A program made the translations under genes and the position numbers. The notes below the pieces were generated by a model that did not search any database, was not told the DNA's origin, and worked only from the letters and a program-made list of their open reading frames with translations. DNA of 64,000 nt from an uncultured Oscillospiraceae bacterium (GTDB lineage Bacteria; Bacillota; Clostridia; Oscillospirales; Oscillospiraceae): NCBI GenBank assembly GCA_934552825.1, contig CAKTEQ010000005.1, positions 65,701-129,700 on the forward strand, written 5' to 3'. The stretch's first letter is position 1; every line of letters starts with the position of its first letter. Shown here in pieces: positions 1-8,265 of this stretch.

Positions 1-41
1 AAATTCGTCAAAATTTACCCGAAAAAATGGATAAAATCCAC

Positions 42-70
42 TTGCATAATCGGGCAAAGTGGATTATCAT
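42..70 (+). promoter_or_regulatory. sigma-A type promoter of groES-groEL
   Basis: TTGCAT (42-47) and TATCAT (65-70) are separated by 17 nt, close to the housekeeping consensus. The predicted start of transcription falls just before the CIRCE operator, the usual arrangement for HrcA repression. Confidence 0.7.
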
Positions 71-80
71 ATTACTTGAA

Positions 81-107
81 TTAGCACTCTTGAGATTTGA
101 GTGCTAA
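81..107 (+). promoter_or_regulatory. CIRCE operator (HrcA binding site)
   Basis: Perfect match to the CIRCE consensus: TTAGCACTC, a 9-nt spacer, GAGTGCTAA. It sits about 10 nt downstream of the -10 box and 55 nt before groES, so HrcA would block transcription initiation and release on heat shock or unfolded-protein load. hrcA itself is not in the window. Confidence 0.95.
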
Positions 108-161
108 CCAAAGTAGAATAAACTTGTAAAGTTTCTATATCTTAAAGGAGGAAAACCCCAA

Positions 162-440
162 ATGAAGATCATCCCCGTTGAAGACAAAGTTATTCTGAAG
201 ATCGAGAAGGCTGAGGAAAAGACTCAGTCCGGTCTCTTCCTCACAGGCGCAAACAAGGAAGATTCCACAATAGGCGAAGTTGTTGCTGTAGGCCCCGGCG
301 GTCTGTGCGGCGGCAAGGAAGTCAAGATGACAGTCGCTGTGGGTCAGAAGGTAGTCGTCACTGAGAGCACACCCATCCGCGTAGGCGGCGAGAACTACGC
401 TGTCGTCACAATGGATCAGATCATCGCGGTTGTTGAATAA
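162..440 (+). CDS. groS: co-chaperonin GroES
   Basis: The 92-residue protein is the heptameric lid of the GroEL folding chamber in the cytoplasm. The N-terminal MKIIPVEDKVILK strand and the mobile loop at about residues 17-33, which docks on GroEL, are typical, and the C-terminus ends in the usual beta strand (about residues 74-92). The length is slightly below the common 94-97 residues. The ATG is preceded by AAAGGAGG at 144-151. It is the first gene of a bicistronic operon with groEL, 37 nt downstream, under CIRCE control. Confidence 0.97.
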   Translation: MKIIPVEDKVILKIEKAEEKTQSGLFLTGANKEDSTIGEVVAVGPGGLCGGKEVKMTVAVGQKVVVTESTPIRVGGENYAVVTMDQIIAVVE

Positions 441-477
441 TCCATATTCCATATAGCAGGTAGGAGGAAACATACTA

Positions 478-2112
478 ATGGCAAAAGACATTATTTTCGG
501 TGAAGAAGCCAGACGCGCTCTGGAGCGCGGCGTAAACCAGCTGGCAAATACAGTCAAGATCACAATGGGTCCTAAGGGCCGCAACGTGGTTCTGGGCAAG
601 AGATACGGCTCTCCCCTTATCACTAACGACGGTGTTACCATCGCTAAGGAGATCGAGCTGGAGAACACATTTGAAAACATGGGCGCCGCTCTGGTGAAGG
701 AAGTCGCCACAAAGACGAACGACATCGCCGGCGACGGTACAACAACAGCTACTCTGCTGGCTCAGGCAATGATCCACGAGGGCATGAAGAATATCGCAGC
801 GGGCGCTAACCCCATGGTCCTGAAGAAGGGCATCGCAAAGGCTGTTGAAGTTGCTGTTGACACGATCAAGGGCAACGCACGTCCCGTGAACGGCACTCAG
901 GACATCGCAAGAGTCGGTACTATCTCCTCCGGCGACGAGTTCATCGGCAACCTCATCGCAGAGGCAATGGAGAAGGTTTCCGGCAACGCTGTTATCACAG
1001 TTGAAGAGTCCAAGACGGCTGACACATACTCTGAGGTCGTGGAAGGCATGCAGTTCGACCGCGGCTATCTGTCCCCCTACATGGCAACAGATACAGAGAA
1101 GATGGAAGCGGTACTTGATAATCCCTACATCCTCATCACAGATCAGAAGATCGGCGTCATCCAGGACGTTCTGGGCATTCTGGAGCAGCTCGTCAAGACA
1201 GGCTCCAAGCTCCTCATCATCGCAGAGGACATCGAGGCTGAGGCACTGGCAACACTGGTGCTGAACAAGCTGCGCGGCACATTCAACTGTGTTGCCGTCA
1301 AGGCTCCAGGCTACGGCGACAGACGTAAGGAAATGTTGAAGGATATCGCGGCTCTCACAGGCGGCGAGGTCATTTCCTCCGATCTGGGTATGGCTCTGTC
1401 CCAGACAACCATCGACCAGCTGGGACGTGCACGCCAGATCAAGGTCAATAAGGAGAGCACAGTTATCATCGACGGTGAAGGCGTTCCCGAGGACATCGAA
1501 GAGAGAGTCCTCATGATCAAGAACCTCATGGCAGAGACAACTTCCGACTACGACCGTGAGAAGTACCAGGAGAGACTGGCAAAGCTCACAGGCGGCGTAG
1601 GAGTTATCAAGGTCGGCGCTGCGACAGAGTCCGAGATGAAGGAGAAGAAGCTCCGTATCGAGGATGCTCTGAACGCAACACGCGCTGCTGTTGAAGAGGG
1701 TATCGTGGCAGGCGGCGGCTCCGCTCTGGTTCCCGCAATCTCTGCAGTCGAGGCACTCATCCCCACGCTGACAGGCGACGAGAAGACAGGTGCTCAGATG
1801 ATCGCAAAGGCTCTGGCTGAGCCCATCAAGCAGATCGCCGCAAACGCGGGTATCGAGGGCAGCGTAGTTCTGGAGAATATCAAGCAGAACGGCACAGCAG
1901 GCTACGGCTTCGATGCTTATAACGAAGTCTACTGCGACATGATCGAGACCGGCATCGTTGACCCCGTTAAGGTAACACGTTCCGCTATCGAGAACGCGGC
2001 TTCCATCGCGGCTCTGGTCCTCACAACTGAGGCCCTTGTTGCCGACAAGAAGGAAGAGGCAGTCGCAACTCCCGCAGCCGACCCCAGCATGATGGGCGGC
2101 GGCATGTATTGA
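478..2112 (+). CDS. groL: chaperonin GroEL (60 kDa)
   Basis: 544 residues, normal for the family. GroEL forms the double-ring ATP-dependent folding chamber with GroES. The nucleotide-binding GPKGRNVVL segment (31-39) and the GDGTT loop with catalytic D87 (86-90) are present, and the chain ends in the flexible Met/Gly tail (MMGGGMY). The start is fixed by GGAGG about 10 nt upstream and the conserved MAKDIIFGEEAR N-terminus. Codon choice is very restricted (for example ACA for Thr, AAG for Lys), as expected for an abundant protein. Co-transcribed with groES; a strong terminator follows. Confidence 0.98.
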   Translation: MAKDIIFGEEARRALERGVNQLANTVKITMGPKGRNVVLGKRYGSPLITNDGVTIAKEIELENTFENMGAALVKEVATKTNDIAGDGTTTATLLAQAMIHEGMKNIAAGANPMVLKKGIAKAVEVAVDTIKGNARPVNGTQDIARVGTISSGDEFIGNLIAEAMEKVSGNAVITVEESKTADTYSEVVEGMQFDRGYLSPYMATDTEKMEAVLDNPYILITDQKIGVIQDVLGILEQLVKTGSKLLIIAEDIEAEALATLVLNKLRGTFNCVAVKAPGYGDRRKEMLKDIAALTGGEVISSDLGMALSQTTIDQLGRARQIKVNKESTVIIDGEGVPEDIEERVLMIKNLMAETTSDYDREKYQERLAKLTGGVGVIKVGAATESEMKEKKLRIEDALNATRAAVEEGIVAGGGSALVPAISAVEALIPTLTGDEKTGAQMIAKALAEPIKQIAANAGIEGSVVLENIKQNGTAGYGFDAYNEVYCDMIETGIVDPVKVTRSAIENAASIAALVLTTEALVADKKEEAVATPAADPSMMGGGMY

Positions 2113-2135
2113 TCTGAAACCTGAGTGAAACCAAT

Positions 2136-2173
2136 ATCCCCGTGTCCTTTATAAAGGACACGGGGATTTTTTT
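2136..2173 (+). terminator. rho-independent terminator of groES-groEL
   Basis: A near-perfect stem (ATCCCCGTGTCCTTT with its complement, 2-nt loop) is followed by a run of seven T. Confidence 0.9.
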
Positions 2174-2180
2174 GTTCTGG

Positions 2181-2621
2181 TCATAGCCGGGCTTTTCCTG
2201 CGAAAAGTGTGCCGACGCCTGCTTGAGGCGCATCGTTCCGGGACGTTCCTTGCCGACTACTATTTTTACATCCTGCGCCGATTTTAGTGCTCAGCATTTT
2301 CTCCATAAGCTCCGCGGGGGCGAAGGATACCCGGGAGATGCCCAGAGCGGTGCCGAAACCCTTGGAGGGGAAAGGATTGTCGCCTGTGGTTATAAAGAGA
2401 TAGAAAGAAGTATGCTGACGGCTGCACAGGAACAGTGTCTTGACCATCTCCATGTTGAGCTTTTTGTTTATCTCAAAGCAGTTCTCTGTTGTGACTGCCT
2501 CATCAGTCTCCACCCCGATGAAAGGGGATGGCAGCATCATTGAGAAAGGCGCATACCTTCTCCTGTAGGTGGGAGCTGAAGCTGGAAGAAGCCTCTTATA
2601 GATCTCGCTCATGAAGAACAT
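2181..2621 (-). CDS. hypothetical protein, 146 aa
   Basis: Not recognised. The frame is supported mainly by a very good ribosome site, AAGGAGG 7 nt before the ATG on the minus strand. Residues 1-110 look like a soluble alpha/beta protein without signal peptide or membrane segment; there is a Phe/Thr-rich strand around 'SFYLFITTGDNPFPSKGFG'. The last 30 or so residues are basic and low in hydrophobics and may be read-through into non-coding DNA, so the true end is uncertain. It converges on groEL with only about 68 nt between the stops. A second in-frame ATG lies three codons in, but is worse spaced from the ribosome site. Confidence 0.45.
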   Translation of the reverse strand: MFFMSEIYKRLLPASAPTYRRRYAPFSMMLPSPFIGVETDEAVTTENCFEINKKLNMEMVKTLFLCSRQHTSFYLFITTGDNPFPSKGFGTALGISRVSFAPAELMEKMLSTKIGAGCKNSSRQGTSRNDAPQAGVGTLFAGKARL

Positions 2622-2717
2622 GTTTTAAACCTCCTTGAAAAAACAACGTAAATAGTGTAGCATGAAAATTATCATCACAAAAGCGGATGCTTGTAATAAT
2701 TAAAATCACAAAACAAA

Positions 2718-3398
2718 ATGCAAGGAGGGGACGGCATGAAGCTGCTGCCCTACGCCAGAGAGCTGTGCGACAGGTACCAGAGCTTCAAAATGCAGGCGGA
2801 TGAGCTGAACGGGCTTAAGCCCGGCCTCATACGCATAGGCACATTCTCCAGTGTGGCGACTCACTGGCTGCCCAAGATAATAAGAGAGTTCCAAAAGGAC
2901 TATCCCAACATCGACTATGAGCTGTTTCTCGGGGACTACACGGAGATAGAGGAGTGGGTGGCAGAGGGACGCGTGGACTGCGGATTTTTGCGGCTGCCCG
3001 CAAACGGGGAGTTCGAGACGATATTCCTGGGGCGGGACAAGCTGCTTGCGGTGCTGCCCGAGGGGCACCCACTGAGCCAGATTGAAAAATACCCGTGGCG
3101 GCACTTTGCGATGAGCCGTTCATGCTCCTGGAAAAGGGGCAAAGGCTGAGATAGCCGGGATATTCGAGCGCTGCGGCCTCACGCCGAAGGTGCGCTTTAC
3201 CACCTGGGACGATTACGCGATCGTGTCCATGGTTGAGAGCGGACTTGGTGTGAGAATTCTGACAGCGCTTATTCTACGGCGCATACCCTACAGGATAATC
3301 ACCCGGGAGCTGGACGTGTCGGCGTACAGGCGCATGGGGACAAGAAAAGCGCGTCCATCGCGGTAAGGCGCTTTCTGGAATACTTACAGCACAGATAA
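2718..3398 (+). pseudogene. LysR-type regulator remnant (effector domain only, frameshifted)
   Basis: The first 130 codons read as the start of a LysR effector-binding domain (GLIRIGTFSSVATHWLPKII, then a 'DYELFLGDYTEIEEWV' stretch and an 'RVDCGFLRLP' strand). The N-terminal helix-turn-helix is missing. The homologous reading then moves from frame 0 to another frame near 3110 (DEPFMLLEKG), again near 3139 (AEIAGIFERCGLTPKVRF), and again near 3350 (ASIAVRRFLEYLQHR, stop at 3396-3398). Three shifts plus loss of the DNA-binding domain make a decayed gene far more likely than one sequencing slip. It lies head-to-tail just upstream of an intact LysR gene, so it may be a dead paralogue or an older regulator of the same MFS carrier. 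Confidence 0.8.
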
Positions 3399-3410
3399 GG
3401 AGGGGATTAT

Positions 3411-4280
3411 ATGGAACTGAGGACACTTAGAAACTTCCTCGTAGTGGCGCGGGAGGGAAATGTGACCCGTGCAGCGGAGCTGCTGCATATGTCCCAGTCT
3501 GCCCTGAGCCGCCAGATAATGGCATTGGAGACGGAGCTTGGGGCAAAGCTCTTTACACGCGGGCGAAGCTCTGTGACGCTGACGAATGAGGGTGAACTGC
3601 TCAGCCGCCGGGCCCGGGAGATGCTGGAACTGGCAAACAAGGCGGAGCAGGAGGTGGCCAGCGGCGGCGAGGAGATATCCGGGACCATATCCATCGGAAG
3701 CTGTGACAGCCGCGGCAAACACACTCTTGTGGAAATAATGACGAAATTCAGGCAGCTGCACCCGAGAGTCACGTTTAAAATATTCAGTATGCCGGCGGAC
3801 AGTATCAGGGAAGGTATAGAGCGTGGGCAGCTGGATATCGGACTCATGGTGGAGCCTGTGGGTACGGAGAAGCTGAACTATGTCCGGCTCAAGGAGACCG
3901 ACACATGGGGTATCCTGATGCCGGAGAGCTGGCAGCTGGCGCGGAAGGAGCGCATAAGGGCGGAGGACCTCATTGGGGTGCCGCTGATGATGCCCCGGCG
4001 TGTTCTTCTTAAAAACGAGCTTACAAACTGGTTCGGAGAGCTATACGAGAAGATGGACGTGGTGCTGGACTTTAACATAGGGTTTAATACGGCGGAACTG
4101 GTGCGGGGCGGACTTGGCGCCGCAATGATCTTCATACGTGAAATGGAGGAGCACGCGGGACTATGCTGCCGACCGCTGGAGCCCGAGCTGCATTCCGGCA
4201 GCATAATCGGCTGGAAGAAAGGGCAGCACCTGGCGCCGGTTATGGAGGAATTTGTAGCTATGGCCAAGAAATGCATATGA
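3411..4280 (+). CDS. LysR-family transcriptional regulator
   Basis: 289 residues. The N-terminal winged helix-turn-helix (residues 1-60: MELRTLRNFLVVAREGNVTRAAELLHMSQSALSRQI, read in parts) is textbook LysR, followed by a linker helix and a periplasmic-binding-protein-like effector domain from about residue 90. AAGGAGG precedes the ATG. The gene directly follows the LysR wreck and is followed by an MFS carrier gene with its own consensus promoter; regulators in this position usually control the neighbouring transporter in response to its substrate, which is inferred here. The effector cannot be read from the sequence. Confidence 0.9.
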   Translation: MELRTLRNFLVVAREGNVTRAAELLHMSQSALSRQIMALETELGAKLFTRGRSSVTLTNEGELLSRRAREMLELANKAEQEVASGGEEISGTISIGSCDSRGKHTLVEIMTKFRQLHPRVTFKIFSMPADSIREGIERGQLDIGLMVEPVGTEKLNYVRLKETDTWGILMPESWQLARKERIRAEDLIGVPLMMPRRVLLKNELTNWFGELYEKMDVVLDFNIGFNTAELVRGGLGAAMIFIREMEEHAGLCCRPLEPELHSGSIIGWKKGQHLAPVMEEFVAMAKKCI

Positions 4281-4308
4281 TGCATTACAATGGATGTATT
4301 ATCAGTAT

Positions 4309-4338
4309 TTGACATTGCAGATCGGTCGCCTGTATAAT
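4309..4338 (+). promoter_or_regulatory. promoter of MFS carrier gene
   Basis: Consensus TTGACA (4309-4314) and TATAAT (4333-4338) separated by 18 nt, starting about 30 nt after the LysR stop codon. Confidence 0.75.
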
Positions 4339-4391
4339 TCAATTGTGTCTGCGTGTTTAGCGCGATGACAGAGAATACAGGGGGAAATCAG

Positions 4392-5675
4392 ATGGAGAAA
4401 ACAACTTTTAGAGCACGGATCAGGCCGTGGATGAGCTTGATCGCGGCGTTTTTGATACTTGCCAGCAGTGTCGGGCTTGGGACGAACGGGTTGTCACTGT
4501 TTTATGTACCGGTCACGGAATCGTTGGGTTTCACTCAGACGGCGTTTTCCGTTTATTACGCGATAACTATGTATGTTACGGCTCTGCTCTGCCCGGTAGT
4601 TGGTAAGATATTCACGAAGAGGGAAAACCTGATGAAACCCATGATGGCGGGGGCGGCGGCGCTTACGGCGCTATGCTTTTTCCTCTATTCCCGTTGCTCC
4701 TCGCTGCCGGCATTCTATGCCGTGAGCACTGTGCGGGGCGTTTGCAACGCGGTACTCAGCAACGTTGCGGCGACGATGGTGGTGAACCATTGGTTTTTTG
4801 AGAAGCGGGGGCTTGCGGTATCCATCTGCCTCATGGGCACCAGCGCGGGCGGGCTGCTGTTCACTCAGCTCAGCCGTCTCTTTCTGGAGCATTTTACATG
4901 GCGCCAATCATACTGGATGCTGGGCCTTGTCGGTCTGGCACTCAACGTGATAATGCTGCTGCTCATAGAGCCCTCACCTGAGCGCATAGGGCTGCATCCA
5001 TACGGCTTCAAGCCGGAGAGCAAGGAGGATACCCTGGAGAGAGAAGGCGTGACCTTCGCGGAAGCTGTAAAGACTCCCTCCTTCTGGATGATACTTGTGA
5101 GCATTTTTATCGCCAGCATCACGGTGCAGGGGACGCAGCAGGCTGTTACAACGGCACTCCAGTATGACCACAGCCACAGCCAGGCTATCGCGACGACGGT
5201 GGTCAGCATATTCATGATACTCCTCTGTGTCGGAAAGATAATAATCGGCAGTATCTATGATAAGAAGGGGTTGCGATCCGGAATAATTTACAGCTGCACA
5301 CTCCTCGTGCTGTCCTATGCCTGCCTGCTGCTGGCGAAGGATGTTATGTTTGCCTATATTTTCGCCGTGATATTCGGCCTGGGCAACATGATGAGCTCTG
5401 TCACTGCTACAACTGCCACCACTGCTACTTTCGGCCTTAAGGAATACGGCGTGATATTCGGCTTTGTAAGCATGTGTTCCAGCTTCGGTAACGCGACGGG
5501 GCCGATGATATCCTCGAAGATATATGACATTACGGGTCAGTTTACTCTTGTCTGGGTGGTTTACGCGGGGTTCAATATCATCGCAACGACGCTTATCATC
5601 CTGGCAAATTACCTGATGATGAAGAAAGAAAAGAAGATATTATTTTGCCGGAAGGAAATGGTAAAGGCAGAATAA
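4392..5675 (+). CDS. major facilitator superfamily carrier, OFA (oxalate/formate antiporter)-like
   Basis: 427 residues from the ATG at 4392, which has GGGGG-type ribosome site spacing; an in-frame ATG at 4353 is less likely because it lies close to the promoter start. Twelve hydrophobic segments are visible with a central hydrophilic loop around residues 195-220 (ERIGLHPYGFKPESKED). The N-terminal block 'SSVGLGTNGLSLFYVPVTESLGFT' and the GKIFTKRE loop between helices 2 and 3 match the OFA subfamily, which exchanges small organic acids. It sits in the cytoplasmic membrane; the substrate is unknown. It has a paralogue on the minus strand at 19.6-20.9 kb and a more distant one at 52.6-53.8 kb. 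Confidence 0.88.
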   Translation: MEKTTFRARIRPWMSLIAAFLILASSVGLGTNGLSLFYVPVTESLGFTQTAFSVYYAITMYVTALLCPVVGKIFTKRENLMKPMMAGAAALTALCFFLYSRCSSLPAFYAVSTVRGVCNAVLSNVAATMVVNHWFFEKRGLAVSICLMGTSAGGLLFTQLSRLFLEHFTWRQSYWMLGLVGLALNVIMLLLIEPSPERIGLHPYGFKPESKEDTLEREGVTFAEAVKTPSFWMILVSIFIASITVQGTQQAVTTALQYDHSHSQAIATTVVSIFMILLCVGKIIIGSIYDKKGLRSGIIYSCTLLVLSYACLLLAKDVMFAYIFAVIFGLGNMMSSVTATTATTATFGLKEYGVIFGFVSMCSSFGNATGPMISSKIYDITGQFTLVWVVYAGFNIIATTLIILANYLMMKKEKKILFCRKEMVKAE

Positions 5676-5680
5676 ACAGA

Positions 5681-5715
5681 AGCCCCGGGCGCGATGTTCC
5701 GCGTCCGGGGCTTTT
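5681..5715 (+). terminator. terminator after MFS carrier
   Basis: 13-bp GC-rich stem (AGCCCCGGGCGCG with one G-T pair in the partner arm), 6-nt loop and TTTT. Confidence 0.8.
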
Positions 5716-5724
5716 GCGCCGGCG

Positions 5725-5754
5725 TTGACATTCCGTCAGAGGGATAGGTATAAT
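5725..5754 (+). promoter_or_regulatory. promoter of recG
   Basis: TTGACA (5725-5730) and TATAAT (5749-5754), 18-nt spacer, about 30 nt upstream of the GTG start. Confidence 0.75.
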
Positions 5755-5782
5755 AATAAAAAACAGCGGGAGGTGCAGGAAA

Positions 5783-7816
5783 GTGGAGCTTGATACTGAT
5801 ATCAGATATCTGAAGGGTGTGGGCGAAAAACGCGCTGCGGCGTTCGGCAGGCTGGGGATAAATAAGCTCAGGGACCTGCTCACCTATTACCCACGGGATT
5901 ATCAGGACCGGAGCGTTGTCAAGGCTATCCGGGACACGGCGGACGGCGAGACTGTGAGCGTCGCCTGCGCGCCGGTCACGCCGGTGCGTACGACTCGCGT
6001 CAGAAAGGGAATGGATATATCCAAGTGCCGCGTTACGGACGGCAGGGATATGATGGATATCACATTTTTCAACCAGAAGTACAAGGCAGAGGCCATAAAG
6101 CTCGGTGAAGAATACCTTTTTTATGGAAGAATAGGGAAAAACCTGCTTAAAACGGAGATGACAAACCCGGATTTCTCGTCCAACGATGGTACCGGAGGCA
6201 GGATAGTGCCCCAGTATCATCTGACGGCGGGTATAACCGGGAAGATGATGACATCTGCCGTGCGCCAGGCGCTCATCGCGGCGGGAGAGGATCTGGAGGA
6301 TACGCTCCCGGAGGATATCCGGGAGCGCAACAAGCTGTGCCACCTGCGCTACGCTTATGATAATATCCATTTTCCGGAGTCTATGCAGGCGCTGGAGACG
6401 GCGAGAAAGCGTCTCGTTTTCGAGGAGCTGTTCATACTCTCCTGCGGGCTGGACCTGCTGAAGAACAGACGTCAGGGCAGGCTGGGGAAGAAGGTGAACT
6501 GCAGTGCCGTAAAGGAGTTTACAAGCGGACTGCCCTACGAGCTCACCAACGCTCAGAAGCGCGCCGTGACGGATATATGCCGGGATATGTCCTCGGGTGA
6601 GGTCATGAACCGGCTGGTGCAGGGTGACGTGGGCTCCGGTAAGACGGTAGTCGCGGGGGCTGCCGCGTTCTGCGTGGCGGTGGACGGCGGGCAGACAGCG
6701 ATGATGGCGCCCACTGAAATACTCGCCCGGCAGCATTATGAGTTTTTCAAGCCGCTGCTGGAGCCCTACGGTATAGAGACGGTGCTCCTGACTGGAGGCA
6801 TGCGCGCGGCCCGGCGCCGGGAGACACTTGAGAAAATAGGGTCGGGTGAGGCTAAGATGGTCGTGGGAACTCACGCACTTTTCAATGAGGACGTGAGCTA
6901 TAAGGACCTGGCCCTTGTCATAACAGACGAGCAGCACCGCTTCGGCGTCAATCAGCGGGCGAGTCTCGCAGGGAAAGGGCATGATGTACACCTGCTGGTC
7001 ATGTCGGCGACCCCAATACCCCGGACCATGGCGCTGATAATCTATGGAGATCTTGACATAACTGTCATTGACGAGCTGCCCCCAGGGCGGCAGAAGGTGG
7101 ATACCTTCGCTGTCAGGGAGGATAAACGGCAGCGGCTGAATGGCTTCATCCGCAGGCAGGCGGAGGCGGGGCACCAGGTGTTTGTGGTGTGTCCGGCTGT
7201 GGAAGAGCACGAGGGGAGTGACCTGAAAAGCGTGGAGCAGCATTACAGGGAACTCAGGCAGGCGCTGCCGGAACTGCGGATAAGCGTGCTTCACGGGCGC
7301 ATGAATAGCGCGGACAAGGAGCGCATAATGGGAGAGTTCTCCCGGGGCGAGGCGGACGTGCTTCTCTCCACGACCGTTGTGGAGGTGGGAGTTGACGTGC
7401 CGAACGCCACGCTGATGGTCGTGGAGGACGCGGACCGATTCGGACTAAGCCAGCTCCATCAGCTCCGTGGGCGAGTGGGCAGAGGCACCGCCAAGAGCTA
7501 CTGCGTGCTGGTGTCAGACGCCCGGGGTGAAAACGCCCGGGACAGGCTGCGGATCATGTGCAGGACGAACGACGGTTTCGTCATATCCGAGGAGGACCTG
7601 CGCCTGCGGGGACCCGGTGATTTTTTCGGCAGCCGTCAGCACGGACTGCCGGAGATGAAGATAGCCAGCCTTTCCGGGGATATGCGCGTGCTTACGGCGG
7701 CGCAGGAGGAAGCACGGCGATTCATGGCGAACAGCCGGGAGCTCTCCGGCAAGTATGCAGGGCTCATGGCGCGCATAAGGCTGCTCTTTGAGGCAAACCA
7801 GAATATTTTTAATTGA
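5783..7816 (+). CDS. recG: ATP-dependent DNA helicase RecG
   Basis: 677 residues, normal length. RecG remodels stalled replication forks and Holliday junctions. An N-terminal helix-hairpin-helix-like stretch (YLKGVGEKRA, residues 9-18) leads into the OB-fold wedge domain (about 55-145), then SF2 helicase motifs: Walker A GDVGSGKT near residue 281, DEQH near 380 followed by RFGVNQRA, 'MSATPIPRT', and the C-terminal helicase motifs including 'TTVVEVGVDVP' and 'QLRGRVGRG'. The start is GTG with GGGAGGTG 8 nt upstream. It is monocistronic, transcribed from its own promoter; no clear terminator was seen after it. Confidence 0.97.
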   Translation: MELDTDIRYLKGVGEKRAAAFGRLGINKLRDLLTYYPRDYQDRSVVKAIRDTADGETVSVACAPVTPVRTTRVRKGMDISKCRVTDGRDMMDITFFNQKYKAEAIKLGEEYLFYGRIGKNLLKTEMTNPDFSSNDGTGGRIVPQYHLTAGITGKMMTSAVRQALIAAGEDLEDTLPEDIRERNKLCHLRYAYDNIHFPESMQALETARKRLVFEELFILSCGLDLLKNRRQGRLGKKVNCSAVKEFTSGLPYELTNAQKRAVTDICRDMSSGEVMNRLVQGDVGSGKTVVAGAAAFCVAVDGGQTAMMAPTEILARQHYEFFKPLLEPYGIETVLLTGGMRAARRRETLEKIGSGEAKMVVGTHALFNEDVSYKDLALVITDEQHRFGVNQRASLAGKGHDVHLLVMSATPIPRTMALIIYGDLDITVIDELPPGRQKVDTFAVREDKRQRLNGFIRRQAEAGHQVFVVCPAVEEHEGSDLKSVEQHYRELRQALPELRISVLHGRMNSADKERIMGEFSRGEADVLLSTTVVEVGVDVPNATLMVVEDADRFGLSQLHQLRGRVGRGTAKSYCVLVSDARGENARDRLRIMCRTNDGFVISEEDLRLRGPGDFFGSRQHGLPEMKIASLSGDMRVLTAAQEEARRFMANSRELSGKYAGLMARIRLLFEANQNIFN

Positions 7817-7852
7817 CGCAAAAAACCGGCGGATGGGGAAAAGCTCCATCAA

Positions 7853-8059
7853 TCAGCTGAAATGCTGGATAAGGCGTCGAGGAACGAATCCGCGTTCCGC
7901 GGGACCATTTCTGCGGGCGGCGGTGTGCCTGATACCGCTGTGGGCATAATGGTTGAGACCCTGACCGAGGGCACAGCCCCCCTGGGCACGCTTAGAGTTG
8001 ACACCATGAAGGCATGGACATCCTCTGACTATACTTGTGATTTCTCCGTCGGGTATTAA
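7853..8059 (+). pseudogene. 3' fragment of a solute-binding lipoprotein gene
   Basis: This segment encodes about 67 residues (AEMLDKASRNESAFRG onward, ending in MKAWTSSDYTCDFSVGY and a stop) that align without gaps to the C-terminus of the four binding lipoproteins at 10.9-17.2 kb; about 51 of 67 residues match the copy at 14,696-15,790. The other 300 residues, signal peptide and promoter are absent: the preceding bases are the 3' flank of recG. An internal ATG at 7862 would give a 65-residue protein but it has no ribosome site. The likely reading is a fifth array member cut away by deletion. Confidence 0.85.
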
Positions 8060-8190
8060 CAGACGCTTATAATACTGAGAAGGTATTGCCAGTACCTTTC
8101 CATAAATCCTAAAATACAGGAATGGCTTCCGGAAGCGGGTGCCCTTCCTGCGTTGAGAATAAGAAAAATGTAAAACTATTTACAAAAACA

Positions 8191-8219
8191 TTGCTATCCT
8201 GGCAGAATGGTGCTAAAAT
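8191..8219 (+). promoter_or_regulatory. probable promoter of first butyrate kinase
   Basis: TTGCTA (8191-8196) and TAAAAT (8214-8219) with a 17-nt spacer. A TTTACA at 8179-8184 could serve an alternative overlapping promoter. Confidence 0.5.
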
Positions 8220-8265
8220 ATGTAGCTGATTTAAAATGCAATATTACAGAGGAGAGTTCGTGCAT

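Noticed and set aside
5609..7294. 561-codon minus-strand frame opposite recG
   Set aside because: Composition is that of a shadow frame (His/Arg/Leu-rich, no domain), and recG is complete on the + strand.
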